Notes under the pieces: generated by a model
What the model was told of the DNA's origin: nothing
Database searches by the model: none
What the model saw: only the letters and a program-made list of their open reading frames with translations
Program-made: the position numbers and the translations under genes
Shown here: positions 1-8,764 of the stretch, piece by piece
Numbering within the stretch: the stretch's first letter is position 1
Layout: each line of letters begins with the position of its first letter
Assembly (NCBI GenBank): GCA_905233415.1
Contig: CAJOEX010000010.1
Location: forward strand, 1-42,063
DNA from: Paludibacteraceae bacterium
GTDB lineage: Bacteria > Bacteroidota > Bacteroidia > Bacteroidales > Paludibacteraceae
Length of the DNA stretch: 42,063 bases
Direction: 5' to 3'

Positions 1-119
1 ATTAGGACACTACAAAGTTACTAAAAATCAACGAATTGTGCAACTTTTTTTGTTAAAAAATTTAATCAAAGAACACTTTTTTTAATTCCGCCAACAGGTA
101 TAAGGAAATAAAATAGATT

Positions 120-1574
120 ATGCTTTTTAACTCAATAGAATTTTTGGTGTTTTTGCCTATCGTGTTCCTGATTTATTGGGCGATAGGGTATGCTAAAATC
201 AAAGATTCGCTTAAACTGCGATTGCAGAATGCATTCGTAGTCGTGGCAAGTTATGTGTTCTATGGTTGGTGGGATTGGAGGTTTCTAATTCTCATCACCT
301 TTACATCCTTCTGTTCATGGGGTAGTGGCTTACTGATTGAGAAATCTCCCAATCGGAAATTCTGGATGATAGCAAACATTGTTGTCAATCTTGGAATCTT
401 GGCAACCTTCAAGTATTACGATTTCTTTGTATCGGAATTTATTACGACGTTCTTTGCAGAGTCCGTTCAACTTTCGCTCATTAGTTCGTATACGCTGAAG
501 ATTATTCTCCCTGTGGGAATAAGTTTCTATACCTTCCAAGCATTAAGTTATAGTATTGATGTCTATCGGGGAAATATTAAACCAACTAAGGATTTCATTG
601 CTTTCTTTGCGTTCATTAGTTTCTTTCCGCAGTTGGTGGCCGGTCCAATCGAACGAGCAACGAACTTACTGCCGCAGTTCTTGCAAAAACGAACGTTCAG
701 TTATGAACAAGGTGTGGATGGAATGCGACAGATATTGTGGGGACTATATAAGAAAATTGTGGTGGCTGATAATTGCGCGATGTACGTAAATCAGGTGTTG
801 GAAACGTATGATACGCAGAGCGGAAGCACGTTGTTATTAGCAGCGATATTGTTCACGTTCCAGATATATGGAGATTTCTCAGGTTATAGCGATATTGCTA
901 TTGGTACGGCCAAGTTGTTTGGAATCAAACTGATGCGGAACTTCAATAACCCGTATTTCTCGCGCGACATCGCAGAGTTTTGGAGGAGATGGCATATATC
1001 GCTGACGACTTGGTTCCGTGATTATGTTTATATTCCACTTGGTGGCTCACGTGTCGGCAAATGGAAGATAGTGCGTAATACTTTCATTATCTTCTTACTA
1101 TCAGGATTTTGGCATGGGGCGAACTGGACGTTTATTGCGTGGGGAGCATATCATGCGGTGCTGTTCTTGCCTCTGATATTGTTGGGTATGAACAGGAAAT
1201 ATACGAACCAGGTTGCAGAGGGGCGGTGGTTGCCGAATGTAAAAGAATCCGGGCAGATACTACTGACGTTTATTTTGGCAGTAGTGGGATGGATTATATT
1301 TAGGGCTACATCTATATCGGAGGCTTGGAGTATTATGAAGGGAATATGCGATGTGTCGCTATTCTCAATGCCTATGGTGATAGTGGGAGTAAAACGAACA
1401 CTTCTCTTTATTGTCGTTATGCTTATAATTGAATGGATAAATCGTGATAAGGAGTATGCGTTGAGTTTGAATAGATTACCGCAATGGGCAAGATATATCG
1501 TGCTATATGGGTTGATACTCATAATGCTTGAATTAATGGGACATAGTCAAAGCTTTATATATTTTCAATTCTAA
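120..1574 (+). CDS. MBOAT family O-acyltransferase (AlgI/DltB-like)
   Basis: Polytopic membrane protein of 484 residues, the usual length for AlgI-type MBOAT enzymes, which transfer acyl (often acetyl) groups across the inner membrane onto cell-surface polymers. The core motif FWHGANWT near residue 331 holds the conserved MBOAT histidine, and the region RDIAEFWRRWHISL (about 281-294) is the typical family signature just before it. The rest is a series of hydrophobic segments. The ATG follows an AAGGAAAT stretch that can act as a ribosome site. The stop overlaps the start of the next gene (TAATG), so the two are probably translated together. That neighbour is a secreted, SGNH-like protein, the common companion of AlgI-type enzymes. 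Family assignment is secure; the acylated polymer is unknown, although the adjacent sugar transferase points to a polysaccharide. Confidence 0.93.
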   Translation: MLFNSIEFLVFLPIVFLIYWAIGYAKIKDSLKLRLQNAFVVVASYVFYGWWDWRFLILITFTSFCSWGSGLLIEKSPNRKFWMIANIVVNLGILATFKYYDFFVSEFITTFFAESVQLSLISSYTLKIILPVGISFYTFQALSYSIDVYRGNIKPTKDFIAFFAFISFFPQLVAGPIERATNLLPQFLQKRTFSYEQGVDGMRQILWGLYKKIVVADNCAMYVNQVLETYDTQSGSTLLLAAILFTFQIYGDFSGYSDIAIGTAKLFGIKLMRNFNNPYFSRDIAEFWRRWHISLTTWFRDYVYIPLGGSRVGKWKIVRNTFIIFLLSGFWHGANWTFIAWGAYHAVLFLPLILLGMNRKYTNQVAEGRWLPNVKESGQILLTFILAVVGWIIFRATSISEAWSIMKGICDVSLFSMPMVIVGVKRTLLFIVVMLIIEWINRDKEYALSLNRLPQWARYIVLYGLILIMLELMGHSQSFIYFQF

Positions 1575-2569
1575 TGAAGAAATTTATTATAACAATATTA
1601 ATCTTTATTGTAATTCCGTTGTTAATGTTAGTGGGAAATATTTGTGGACAGATCCATTTAGGTGTATTCATGCTTTTGACATTAATGATATAGATATTAC
1701 CAATCGAGAGTATTTATCCACGGAGTTGTTCCTGCGGAATGAGCCGGCGTATCACTATAACTCGTTTATATTTAGTAGTTCACGCGGAGGCGGCATGAAT
1801 ACCTATCAATGGAAGCAGTATTTGCCGGAAGGAGCGCAACCGTTTTTGTTCCAAGCGTGGAGTGAGACGGTAACGGGAATAGAGTTAAAGATGAGTTATT
1901 TGAATGAGCATCACATTCCGATAAATAATGCGTTGATACTTATAGATATTCCCTGGACTTTCAGGAAAGAACAATTACCACACAAAGCATTGTCGTTAAA
2001 GCACTATCTATTTACTGGGCATTCCAAGTTTGAATACAATGCGATGCAGTTTTGGAATTTTATTCAGAAAACATCGTTATGGAGTCAGAACATAAAAAAA
2101 AGCAAGTACACGGTACGAAGAAAGCATGTGAATCAGATACGATTACTAACGATTGGGAAAAATCGAATAGATATAATTATTCAGAGTTGCCACCGCAAGA
2201 TAGCTTGAAGAATTGTTCGGAGATAGCACGTAAGACATTTTTGGCAAAGGTGGAACATTCGGACAAGGAAGTAAAGGTGAGCAAGGTATTGATTAATGGA
2301 CGTTTCAAGGAACAATTGCAACATATACGAGCTATTCTGGACGCGAGTAGAACAGACTATCATATTCTAGCAACCCCGGCATATTGCTATACAGATCCTG
2401 CAATTATCCGGCTGATTTGGAGGAGCTGAATGAAATATTTGGAGCGGAACGAGTGCATAATTATTCGGGAAAGAATGAATATATGGAAGACTATAATAAT
2501 TTTTCGGATCCGCGACACTTTGGGTTAAGAGTAGGGTATATGATAATAGAGGAGATTTATAACAAGTAA
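1574..2569 (+). pseudogene. Broken SGNH-like secreted partner of the MBOAT enzyme (three frameshifts)
   Basis: One gene of about 332 codons is spread over three reading frames. It starts at the ATG overlapping the MBOAT stop with a signal anchor (MKKFIITILIFIVIPLLMLV). It shifts frame at the AAA near 1635 into a segment with an SSSRGG motif (about residue 67, like the GSSR serine block of SGNH-type proteins). It shifts again at the run of eight A at 2094-2101 and a third time near 2402, and ends in IIEEIYNK. Each break would be mended by one extra A, and the joined protein then reads smoothly through all segments. No other gene in the 42 kb shows a frameshift, so decay looks more likely than scattered sequencing error, but both remain possible. 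Function is inferred from position: AlgI-type acyltransferases usually work with such an extracytoplasmic protein. Confidence 0.7.
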
Positions 2570-2587
2570 GAAGTAAAAGGTAAGAGT

Positions 2588-3331
2588 ATGATACCGAAAA
2601 TAATACACTATTGCTGGTTTGGTGGTAAACAAATGCCGGAACTGGCTGTGAAATGCATTGAGAGTTGGAAGAAGTATCTTCCGGAGTATGAACTTCGCTT
2701 GTGGAACGAGGAGACGTTTGATCTCGATATGTATCCGTATGCACGTGAAGCGTATGATAATCGTAAGTTTGCATTTGTAACCGATGTGGTGCGGTTGTGG
2801 GCATTGGAGAAGTTCGGAGGGGTATATATGGATACGGATGTGGAGATACTGCGTCCGTTAGGTGAACTGATGGAACTTCCTGCATTTACAGGCTATGAAG
2901 CCAGTATGGCGAATGCACCTGTTACCGGACTGATGGCTTCTGCTCCGCATGGAGTATGGGTAAAAGAGCAGTTGGCATACTATGAAGGAAAACATTTTAT
3001 CAATCCGGATGGTACGTTGGATCTAACGCCGAACACGAAGCCGATAGCGGATATTATGGTTGCAGGTGGGTTTGTAATTAACGGCGAGTACCAGGTCTAT
3101 AAGAATGATATGCATGTGTTTCCAGTGGACTATTTTTGTCCTTTGACGAGTACGCGGGTTCTCAAACTCACCAAAAATACCTATTGCATTCATCATTTTG
3201 CCGGTAGTTGGGTGGAGAAGACGAGGGGGCAAATAATTAAAGATTGGATAATAACGCATATTTTAGGTCGGAAACTAACAGATAAATTTGTCCAACTTAA
3301 ACGCAAAATGCAAAAAAAGCATCGTATTTAA
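2588..3331 (+). CDS. Glycosyltransferase with DXD motif (GT32/OCH1-like, capsular sugar transferase)
   Basis: A 247-residue cytoplasmic sugar transferase. The N-terminus IPKIIHYCWFGG and the block FAFVTDVVRLWALEKFGGVY (about 63-82), followed by MDTDVE with the metal-binding DTD (about 84-86), are hallmarks of the Gly_transf_sug/GT32 family, which adds sugars from nucleotide-sugar donors to polysaccharides. The C-terminal IHHFAGSW is also typical. It follows the broken MBOAT partner by 18 bases, so it probably belongs to the same polysaccharide operon. The region from 120 to here is visibly more AT-rich than the genes after 3456, as is common for exchanged surface-polysaccharide loci. Donor and acceptor cannot be told from the sequence. 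Confidence 0.88.
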   Translation: MIPKIIHYCWFGGKQMPELAVKCIESWKKYLPEYELRLWNEETFDLDMYPYAREAYDNRKFAFVTDVVRLWALEKFGGVYMDTDVEILRPLGELMELPAFTGYEASMANAPVTGLMASAPHGVWVKEQLAYYEGKHFINPDGTLDLTPNTKPIADIMVAGGFVINGEYQVYKNDMHVFPVDYFCPLTSTRVLKLTKNTYCIHHFAGSWVEKTRGQIIKDWIITHILGRKLTDKFVQLKRKMQKKHRI

Positions 3332-3403
3332 ATTCATGGACTGCGTTTTTTCCATGTTTCTTGCATAATCTTTGCAAAAAAAGAATGATATTCTTTTATT
3401 TTC

Positions 3404-3434
3404 TTGCTTATATCAAAAAAAAGCTGTATCTTTG
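3404..3434 (+). promoter_or_regulatory. Bacteroidota-type promoter for first APE half
   Basis: TTG at 3404-3406 and TATCTTTG at 3427-3434, separated by 20 bases, match the -33/-7 promoter consensus of Bacteroidota. It lies 21 bases before the ketoreductase ATG, giving a very short leader. This also rules out starts further upstream in the same frame, because they would lie before the promoter. Confidence 0.75.
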
Positions 3435-3455
3435 CGCGATTTTTTGAATACGAGA

Positions 3456-4181
3456 ATGAAATATGCATTGGTAACCGGTGCGAGCCGGGGTATTGGCAGG
3501 GCCGTAGCAGAACGTTTGGCGCGAGATGGTTATGCCGTTTTGATTAACTATCAACAAAATGATACAGCCGCCAATAACGTCAAACGGGCAATCGAAGAGG
3601 CTGGCGGAAAAGCAGAACTGCTGCGCTTTGATGTCTCCAATAAACAAGTCGTGGAAAATGCCCTTTCCACATGGCAGGAACGTCACGAAGGTGACCGTAT
3701 CGATGTACTGGTCAATAATGCCGGCATCCGTCGCGACACGCTCATGGTCTTTATGCAGGACAATGACTGGCAACAAGTGCTTGACACTTCTCTGCAAGGA
3801 TTTTTCTATGTTACCCGTTGTGTGTTGCAAAAGATGTTAACCGCCCGCCACGGACGTATCATCAATATTGCTTCTATTTCCGGTGTGAACGGTCTTCCGG
3901 GACAGACAAACTATAGTGCTGCCAAGGCTGCCATTATTGGCGCTACTCGGGCATTGGCGAAAGAAGTGGCTTCCCGCAAAGTGACTGTAAACGCTGTCGC
4001 TCCGGGCTTCATCAAAACCGATATGACTGCCGAGTTGGACGAGGAATCGCTCAAGCAGATGATTCCGGCAGGGCGTTTCGGCAAGCCCGAAGAAGTGGCT
4101 GCGGTTGTTTCGTTCCTTGCATCTGAAGAGGCATCATACGTTTCAGGACAAGTAATAGGTGTAACAGGAGGATTGGGATAA
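3456..4181 (+). CDS. fabG: 3-oxoacyl-ACP reductase, FabG-like (APE ketoreductase)
   Basis: A 241-residue short-chain dehydrogenase that reduces 3-oxoacyl-ACP with NADPH. The cofactor motif TGASRGIG is at about residues 7-14, NNAG near 87, the catalytic Ser in NIASISG near 137 and the YSAAK Tyr-Lys pair near 150-154. PGFIKTDMT and the C-terminal SGQVIGVTGGLG are FabG signatures. An upstream in-frame extension is rejected because it would begin before the promoter at 3404-3434. It is the first gene of a run of fatty-acid/polyketide genes lasting to 12252, and its role as the ketoreductase of an aryl-polyene-type pathway is inferred from that context. A role in ordinary fatty acid synthesis is less likely, since no other fab housekeeping gene is adjacent. 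Confidence 0.93.
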   Translation: MKYALVTGASRGIGRAVAERLARDGYAVLINYQQNDTAANNVKRAIEEAGGKAELLRFDVSNKQVVENALSTWQERHEGDRIDVLVNNAGIRRDTLMVFMQDNDWQQVLDTSLQGFFYVTRCVLQKMLTARHGRIINIASISGVNGLPGQTNYSAAKAAIIGATRALAKEVASRKVTVNAVAPGFIKTDMTAELDEESLKQMIPAGRFGKPEEVAAVVSFLASEEASYVSGQVIGVTGGLG

Positions 4182-4204
4182 CAGAATCTGCTTAAGGGAT
4201 GCGG

Positions 4205-4237
4205 AATAACTAACTAATATCTAACTAATAACTAACT
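4205..4237 (+). repeat. 11-bp tandem repeat, 3 units
   Basis: AATAACTAACT, AATATCTAACT, AATAACTAACT in direct succession, with one mismatch in the middle unit. It lies in the 104-base gap between the ketoreductase and the first ketosynthase. The period is the same 11 bp as in the arrays at 12249 and 33129, although the sequence differs. Confidence 0.85.
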
Positions 4238-4285
4238 TTTGGCAGTCTTATCGCAGTAGTTATAAGATAGCCAAATAAATTAGGA

Positions 4286-5506
4286 ATGATGCGCAGAGTA
4301 GTTGTAACAGGCATAGGAATTTGGTCGTGTATCGGAAAAAACACGGCGGAAGCGGACGCCAGTCTGCGTGCCGGTCGTAGCGGAATCGGTATTGACCCTG
4401 CCCGCAAGGATTACGGTTTTCGCAGTCCGCTTACCGGTATTGTGGAAGAACCGGACCTTAAAGGTCTGCTGCATCGGCGTTTGCGCGTGGGTTTGTCGCA
4501 GGAGGCGGCTTACGCATTTATGGCTTCCCGCGAAGCGTTTGACCAAGCCGGAATAACGGAAGAATATCTGCTCGCCAACGAAGTCGGAGTGCTTTTCGGC
4601 AACGACAGTACTGCCAAACCAACGGTAGAAATGCACGAAACCATGCTGGAAAAGCATGATACGCAACTGCTTGGTTCGGGATTGATTTTCCAATCAATGA
4701 ATTCGACCGTCAACATGAACCTGAGCACGATTTTCCACCTTCGCGGTATCAATTTCTCTGTGAGTGCGGCTTGCGCCAGTGGCAGTCATGCCATCGGTTT
4801 GGGCAAGATGTTCATTGAACAAGGCTTGCAGGACATGATTCTTGTAGGCGGCGCACAGGAAGTGAATCCGTATTCGATGGCAGCATTTGATGCACTCAGT
4901 ACGTTTTCAATCCGCACCGCTGAACCGACTCAGGCATCCCGTCCGTTTGACAAAAACCGTGACGGTCTTGTTCCGTCGGGTGGAGCAGCAGCTTTGGTAC
5001 TCGAAGATTATGACCACGCGATACAACGTGGAGCAACTATTTTGGCGGAAATTTCCGGTTACGGGTTCTCGTCCAATGGCGGCGGAATAAGCGAGCCGAG
5101 TGAGGAAGGCAGTTTTATTGCTATGTCTCGGGCTTTGGCGAATGCCGGAATAACGGCCGCAGACATTGACTACGTCAACGCTCATGCCACATCCACGCCG
5201 CAAGGAGACCGTGAAGAAGCGCGGGCATTAAACCGTTTGTTCGGCAACAGCCGCACATGGATCAGTTCGACCAAGTCCATGACAGGCCATGAATGTTGGA
5301 TGGCAGGCGCAAGTGAAGCGGTTTATTCCATTTTGATGATGCAGGGCGGTTATATTGCGCCTAATATAAACCTTGTTGAAAAGGACGAAACGGCAGAAAC
5401 TCTGCGTATCGCAACGGAACGGATAAATACGCCGCTGAACCTTGTGCTCAGCAACTCTTTCGGATTTGGAGGAACGAATAGTGCAATTATTCTTAAAAAA
5501 ATATAG
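4286..5506 (+). CDS. Beta-ketoacyl-ACP synthase (FabF-like), complete active site
   Basis: A 406-residue condensing enzyme of the KAS II type. The nucleophile Cys163 lies in SAACASGSHA. The two histidines are H300 in NAHATSTPQGD and H335 in STKSMTGHECW, so the Cys-His-His triad is intact. The C-terminal NSFGFGGTNSA is the usual closing loop. Length is normal for FabF. Two adjacent ATG codons (4286 and 4289) could start it; AGGA ends right before the first, which leaves almost no spacing, so 4289 is equally plausible. It sits second in the pathway operon and would extend the acyl chain with malonyl-ACP. In known APE loci several KS enzymes divide initiation and elongation; which step this one serves is not visible. 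Confidence 0.93.
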   Translation: MMRRVVVTGIGIWSCIGKNTAEADASLRAGRSGIGIDPARKDYGFRSPLTGIVEEPDLKGLLHRRLRVGLSQEAAYAFMASREAFDQAGITEEYLLANEVGVLFGNDSTAKPTVEMHETMLEKHDTQLLGSGLIFQSMNSTVNMNLSTIFHLRGINFSVSAACASGSHAIGLGKMFIEQGLQDMILVGGAQEVNPYSMAAFDALSTFSIRTAEPTQASRPFDKNRDGLVPSGGAAALVLEDYDHAIQRGATILAEISGYGFSSNGGGISEPSEEGSFIAMSRALANAGITAADIDYVNAHATSTPQGDREEARALNRLFGNSRTWISSTKSMTGHECWMAGASEAVYSILMMQGGYIAPNINLVEKDETAETLRIATERINTPLNLVLSNSFGFGGTNSAIILKKI

Positions 5507-5509
5507 TTT

Positions 5510-6124
5510 ATGAAAAAGTATTTTCTTTTGGCAGCTTTAATGCTTGGTTTTGTGGCAGCAGATGCCCGTGATTACAAACACTCTATCGGTGTGAATGCCG
5601 GTAACTTGTTCGGTCTGACTTACAAGGAATATGTCCGTCAAAACGAACACTTTGTGTTCCAACTGGATGCCAATGTGCAGCTCGGTTTTGCTCCGCAAAG
5701 TCGTCTGTTTGTCTTTGATAAAGACGGCAAATCTATTGTTGACGGTTCCGTTGATCCTTTCAATTTTCAAGCTATTGTGGTAAACCCGAATCTGATGTTC
5801 CAGGGCAGAGTCGGCGATTGGAGCTGGGCTTCCATGCACCTTTTTATCGGCGGTGGTGTTGACCTCGGTGTGTCGTGGAAAACTCCGAAATGGTCAATTG
5901 CCGATTGGAACTTCCGTGGTGACACCCAATATTGGGGCAAAATAAACGAACATCTTATTACCGGTATTGAGTTTGATTTCAAGGGTGCTCCGCTGAATCT
6001 TGGTCTTGACTTCCGTCCGGGTGTTGGTGAGTTGGCTTACATCCATGACAAAGGCAATATGGAGGCTTTGATTTTCTTTGATTGGGGTGCTGCTGTTTCG
6101 TTGCGCTTCAGAATGGGCAAATGA
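5510..6124 (+). CDS. Secreted, probable outer-membrane beta-barrel protein in APE operon
   Basis: I do not recognise the family. The 204-residue protein begins with a clear signal peptide (MKKYFLLAALMLGFVAADA, cut probably after ADA). The mature part is rich in alternating hydrophobic and polar residues and aromatics (for example LGFAPQSRLFVF, HLFIGGGVDLGV, LNLGLDFRPGVG) and ends in AAVSLRFRMGK, the look of a small outer-membrane barrel. It starts three bases after the KS stop and is followed by the methyltransferase after 11 bases, so it is part of the operon. A role in placing or holding the pigment at the outer membrane is a guess from position only. The final residue is not the aromatic typical of BAM substrates, which weakens the barrel call. 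Confidence 0.6.
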   Translation: MKKYFLLAALMLGFVAADARDYKHSIGVNAGNLFGLTYKEYVRQNEHFVFQLDANVQLGFAPQSRLFVFDKDGKSIVDGSVDPFNFQAIVVNPNLMFQGRVGDWSWASMHLFIGGGVDLGVSWKTPKWSIADWNFRGDTQYWGKINEHLITGIEFDFKGAPLNLGLDFRPGVGELAYIHDKGNMEALIFFDWGAAVSLRFRMGK

Positions 6125-6135
6125 TTTGAGGCGTC

Positions 6136-7236
6136 ATGACATTAACCCCGAATCTCAAGTCACAATATACGAAAGAACAGTTTTCTGCGCGTGAAGCGCA
6201 GGAGCTGGCGCATGTTTATTCGTTTGGCGCAGTCGTGTTCCAAGTAGCACGATTGTTGATCAAGTACGGCATTCTTGAGATGCTGAGTCAAGCCAAAGAT
6301 GGCTTGACCGAAGCCGAAATAGCAGAAAAAGCCAACTTGAGCCGTTATGCGGCAAAGTGTTTGTTGGAGTCGGCGCTGACGATGCACGTGGTGCTTATTG
6401 ATGCCGATTCGGACAAATATACGCTTGCCAAAACTGGCTGGTTTCTGCTAAATGACGAGATGATTCGGGCGGACATTGATTTCAACCACGATGTCAATTA
6501 CGAAGGTTGGTTCCATTTGGATGAGGCTTTGGAGCAAGGCAAACCTGCCGGATTGAAGCACTTTGGTGACTGGCCGACCATTTATGAGGGACTGAGTTCG
6601 CTTCCGGAACAGGTGCAAAAATCGTGGTTCGGTTTTGACCATTATTATTCCGATCACTCTTTCGATGAAGCGTTGGAGATAATCACCAACAGCAAGTCCG
6701 GCACGATAAACGTGTTGGATGTAGGGGGCAATACCGGTCGTTTTGCGATGAAGTGTGTCGCGTATAATCCGAACCTGCATGTTACGATTTGCGACTTGCC
6801 GCAACAGATAGAACTGATGCGTCGTGCAACTGCCGGAAAACCTTTCGCAGAGCGTATAGATGCGGCTCCGATGAATCTCTTGGACACGACGCAGGCTTTC
6901 CCGACAGACAAACATTACGATGTGATTTGGATGTCGCAGTTCTTGGATTGCTTTGGCGAAGAAGAGATTGTCAGCATTCTTTCCCGTGCGGCAAAGATTC
7001 TCTCACCGGATTCGCGGATTTATATCATGGAAACGCTCTGGGACCGCCAGCAGTATGCGCCTGCCGCTTTCTGCCTTACGCAGACATCATTGTATTTCAC
7101 AGCGCTTGCGAACGGTAACAGCAAGATGTACAACACGGATGATATGGTGCGTCTTATTCATGCCGCCGGACTGGACGTAGAGGCAATTTATGACAACCTC
7201 GGGCAAGGGGGACATAGTATTTTGGTTTGTAAATAA
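6136..7236 (+). CDS. SAM-dependent (O-)methyltransferase, APE cluster
   Basis: A 366-residue class I methyltransferase of the plant-type O-methyltransferase layout. It has an N-terminal winged-helix/dimerisation part (about 25-95, with TEAEIAEKANLSRYAAKCLL) and a Rossmann domain with the SAM motif LDVGGNTGRF at about 194-203. The acidic residue after strand 2 is in VTICDLPQ, and an MSQFLDCF block matches the region that carries the catalytic His in small-molecule methyltransferases, though no His is obvious there. Such enzymes methylate aromatic hydroxyls, and the known APE head groups are often methylated, so head-group methylation is a fair inference. C-methylation of the ring is an alternative. 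Confidence 0.82.
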   Translation: MTLTPNLKSQYTKEQFSAREAQELAHVYSFGAVVFQVARLLIKYGILEMLSQAKDGLTEAEIAEKANLSRYAAKCLLESALTMHVVLIDADSDKYTLAKTGWFLLNDEMIRADIDFNHDVNYEGWFHLDEALEQGKPAGLKHFGDWPTIYEGLSSLPEQVQKSWFGFDHYYSDHSFDEALEIITNSKSGTINVLDVGGNTGRFAMKCVAYNPNLHVTICDLPQQIELMRRATAGKPFAERIDAAPMNLLDTTQAFPTDKHYDVIWMSQFLDCFGEEEIVSILSRAAKILSPDSRIYIMETLWDRQQYAPAAFCLTQTSLYFTALANGNSKMYNTDDMVRLIHAAGLDVEAIYDNLGQGGHSILVCK

Positions 7237-7243
7237 TTATTGT

Positions 7244-7489
7244 ATGACAAGACAAGAAATAGAACAAAAAGTGAACAATTTCCTCATTGAGGATTTTGAG
7301 ATTGAACCCGAACTGATTAAGCAGGAGGCGTTGCTCAAGAATGATTTGGGCATAGACAGCCTTGATTTTGTCGATATAGTGGTCATTGTGGAGCGGGAGT
7401 TCGGCTGCAAACCGCAAGCCGTAGAACTCAAGCAGGCAAAGACACTGTCCGACTTCTGCGACTATATTGAGCAACATTTGAATGGCTGA
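7244..7489 (+). CDS. Acyl carrier protein (first)
   Basis: An 81-residue carrier protein. The phosphopantetheine attachment serine is Ser39 in DLGIDSLDFVDIV, and the helical acidic pattern around it is that of type II ACPs. The ATG at 7244 is chosen; an upstream extension in the same frame would run into the preceding methyltransferase gene and adds no ACP-like sequence. It overlaps the next gene by 8 bases. A second, different ACP is encoded at 10271, matching the two carrier proteins of known APE loci. No phosphopantetheinyl transferase is seen in the window, so activation must come from elsewhere. Confidence 0.93.
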   Translation: MTRQEIEQKVNNFLIEDFEIEPELIKQEALLKNDLGIDSLDFVDIVVIVEREFGCKPQAVELKQAKTLSDFCDYIEQHLNG

Positions 7490-8372
7490 AAAGTGGACAG
7501 GTAAAACGGACGGAACGCCTTTTATGCAGCGGGCACTCGTCAAGATTCTTCGGACTCTTGACGTTCGCTGTATTTATGCCGTTATGGTTTTATGGCTGCC
7601 GTTTTACATCCTTTTTCGTCCTTCTGCAACCCGCGTGCAATACCGTTATTTCCGCGAAAGACAGCATTTCGGCGTTTTGAAATCCATGCTGTTCACATGG
7701 CGGAATTTCTATGCTTTCGGCGAAGTTATTATGGACCGTTTTGCGGCTCATGCAGGTAAAACTTTTAGGTTTAATATCGAAAACAGGCAGCTGTTTTACG
7801 ACCAAGTAACGGAGGAACGTGGTTTTATTGTACTCAGTTCGCACCTTGGCAATTTCGAAATGGCCGGATATGAACTTTCCACGCCGCTCAAGAAGATGAA
7901 TGTGGTGCTATATGCCGGTGACACGGATGTTGTTATGGAGAACAGACGCCGGATTCTGGCGCAGCACAATATTCATCTTATCCCGTTGCAGAAAGACCTT
8001 TCGCATGTTTATGCGATAAGCAATGCGCTATCGGACGGCGAGATTGTGGCTATGCCCGCGGACAGACGCATCGGTGATGGTAAAACGATTGCTGTTCCTG
8101 TTCTCGGCAAAGACGCAAAACTGCCGATGGGACCATTTGCTTTGGCGGTCACAAGGAATGAACTGGTGCGCGTTGTGTTTGTCATGAAAGAAAAGTGGGA
8201 CACCTATAATATATATATTAAGGAGTTACCGCTTGCAACGGATGGTCCGGTTCGCGAGCGAATCGCTGACCTTGCCAAACGATATGCTGACCTGCTGACC
8301 GAAATGGCACTTCGCTATCCGACGCAGTTGTTCAATTACTACGATTTCTGGTCTGACGAAACATGGCTATAA
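7482..8372 (+). CDS. LpxL/HtrB-like lysophospholipid acyltransferase
   Basis: A 296-residue protein of the lipid A acyltransferase superfamily. An N-terminal hydrophobic stretch (about 28-47, IYAVMVLWLPFYILF) probably anchors it in the inner membrane. The catalytic HX4E motif is SHLGNFE with His near 121, and a second conserved block MPADRRIGDGKTI lies near 188-200. LpxL-type enzymes move an acyl group from ACP to a lipid. APE loci carry such a gene, and the likely job here is to transfer the finished polyenoyl group from ACP to a lipid acceptor. It overlaps the ACP by 8 bases and the dehydratase by 10, which argues for coupled translation. A role in lipid A synthesis itself is less likely given the context. 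Confidence 0.88.
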   Translation: MAEKWTGKTDGTPFMQRALVKILRTLDVRCIYAVMVLWLPFYILFRPSATRVQYRYFRERQHFGVLKSMLFTWRNFYAFGEVIMDRFAAHAGKTFRFNIENRQLFYDQVTEERGFIVLSSHLGNFEMAGYELSTPLKKMNVVLYAGDTDVVMENRRRILAQHNIHLIPLQKDLSHVYAISNALSDGEIVAMPADRRIGDGKTIAVPVLGKDAKLPMGPFALAVTRNELVRVVFVMKEKWDTYNIYIKELPLATDGPVRERIADLAKRYADLLTEMALRYPTQLFNYYDFWSDETWL

Positions 8373-8764
8373 CCGACTACATACCGCAAAGACCGCCGTT
8401 TGTGATGGTGGACGAATTGCTTGAAAGTAAGCCCGAAAGTGCTGTCACGCAGTGGGTGGTGCCTGCTGAGAATGTGCTTTTGGAAGCCTCCGAACTGCAA
8501 GCCGCCGGTTTGATGGAAAATGTGGCGCAATCGGCTGCTGCGTGGGTTGGATACCAAGCCAAAATGCAGCATCAGCCTGTTCGGATAGGCTACATCGGAG
8601 CCGTCAAGCAAATGCTTGTTCATCGCCTGCCGCACGTCGGAGAGACGCTTCGCACGACAATTGAAGTAATAAACACGGTCTTTGATATTACATTGGTTCA
8701 CGCAGTTGTTCGTGTTGCGGACGAGGTGCTGGCTGAGATGGATTTGAAGATTGCATTACAATGA
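8363..8764 (+). CDS. Hotdog-fold dehydratase subunit lacking the catalytic His (ApeP/FabZ-like)
   Basis: A 133-residue FabZ/FabA-type hotdog protein. The N-terminal IPQRPPFVMVDEL matches the family's PHRPPFLLVD block. In FabZ the active site needs a His in GHFPGxPxxPG and a Glu 14 residues later in ExxAQ. Here Glu52 is present in LMENVAQSAAAW, but the segment before it (about 34-48) has no GHFP motif and no histidine at all. The protein can therefore supply only half of a site. The missing half is found in the 114-residue protein at 34124. Known APE dehydratases act as an ApeI:ApeP heterodimer. It overlaps the next KS gene by 4 bases. Confidence 0.87.
   Translation: MAITDYIPQRPPFVMVDELLESKPESAVTQWVVPAENVLLEASELQAAGLMENVAQSAAAWVGYQAKMQHQPVRIGYIGAVKQMLVHRLPHVGETLRTTIEVINTVFDITLVHAVVRVADEVLAEMDLKIALQ

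Noticed and set aside
1574..2569. Three separate small genes in place of one broken gene
   Set aside because: The pieces join end to end with one-base shifts, only the first has a signal anchor, and none has a sensible start of its own.
3335..3356. Inverted repeat CATGGA...TCCATG as a terminator after the GT32-like gene
   Set aside because: The stem is only six A/T-rich pairs with a ten-base loop and the T-run lies in the loop, so it is too weak to call.
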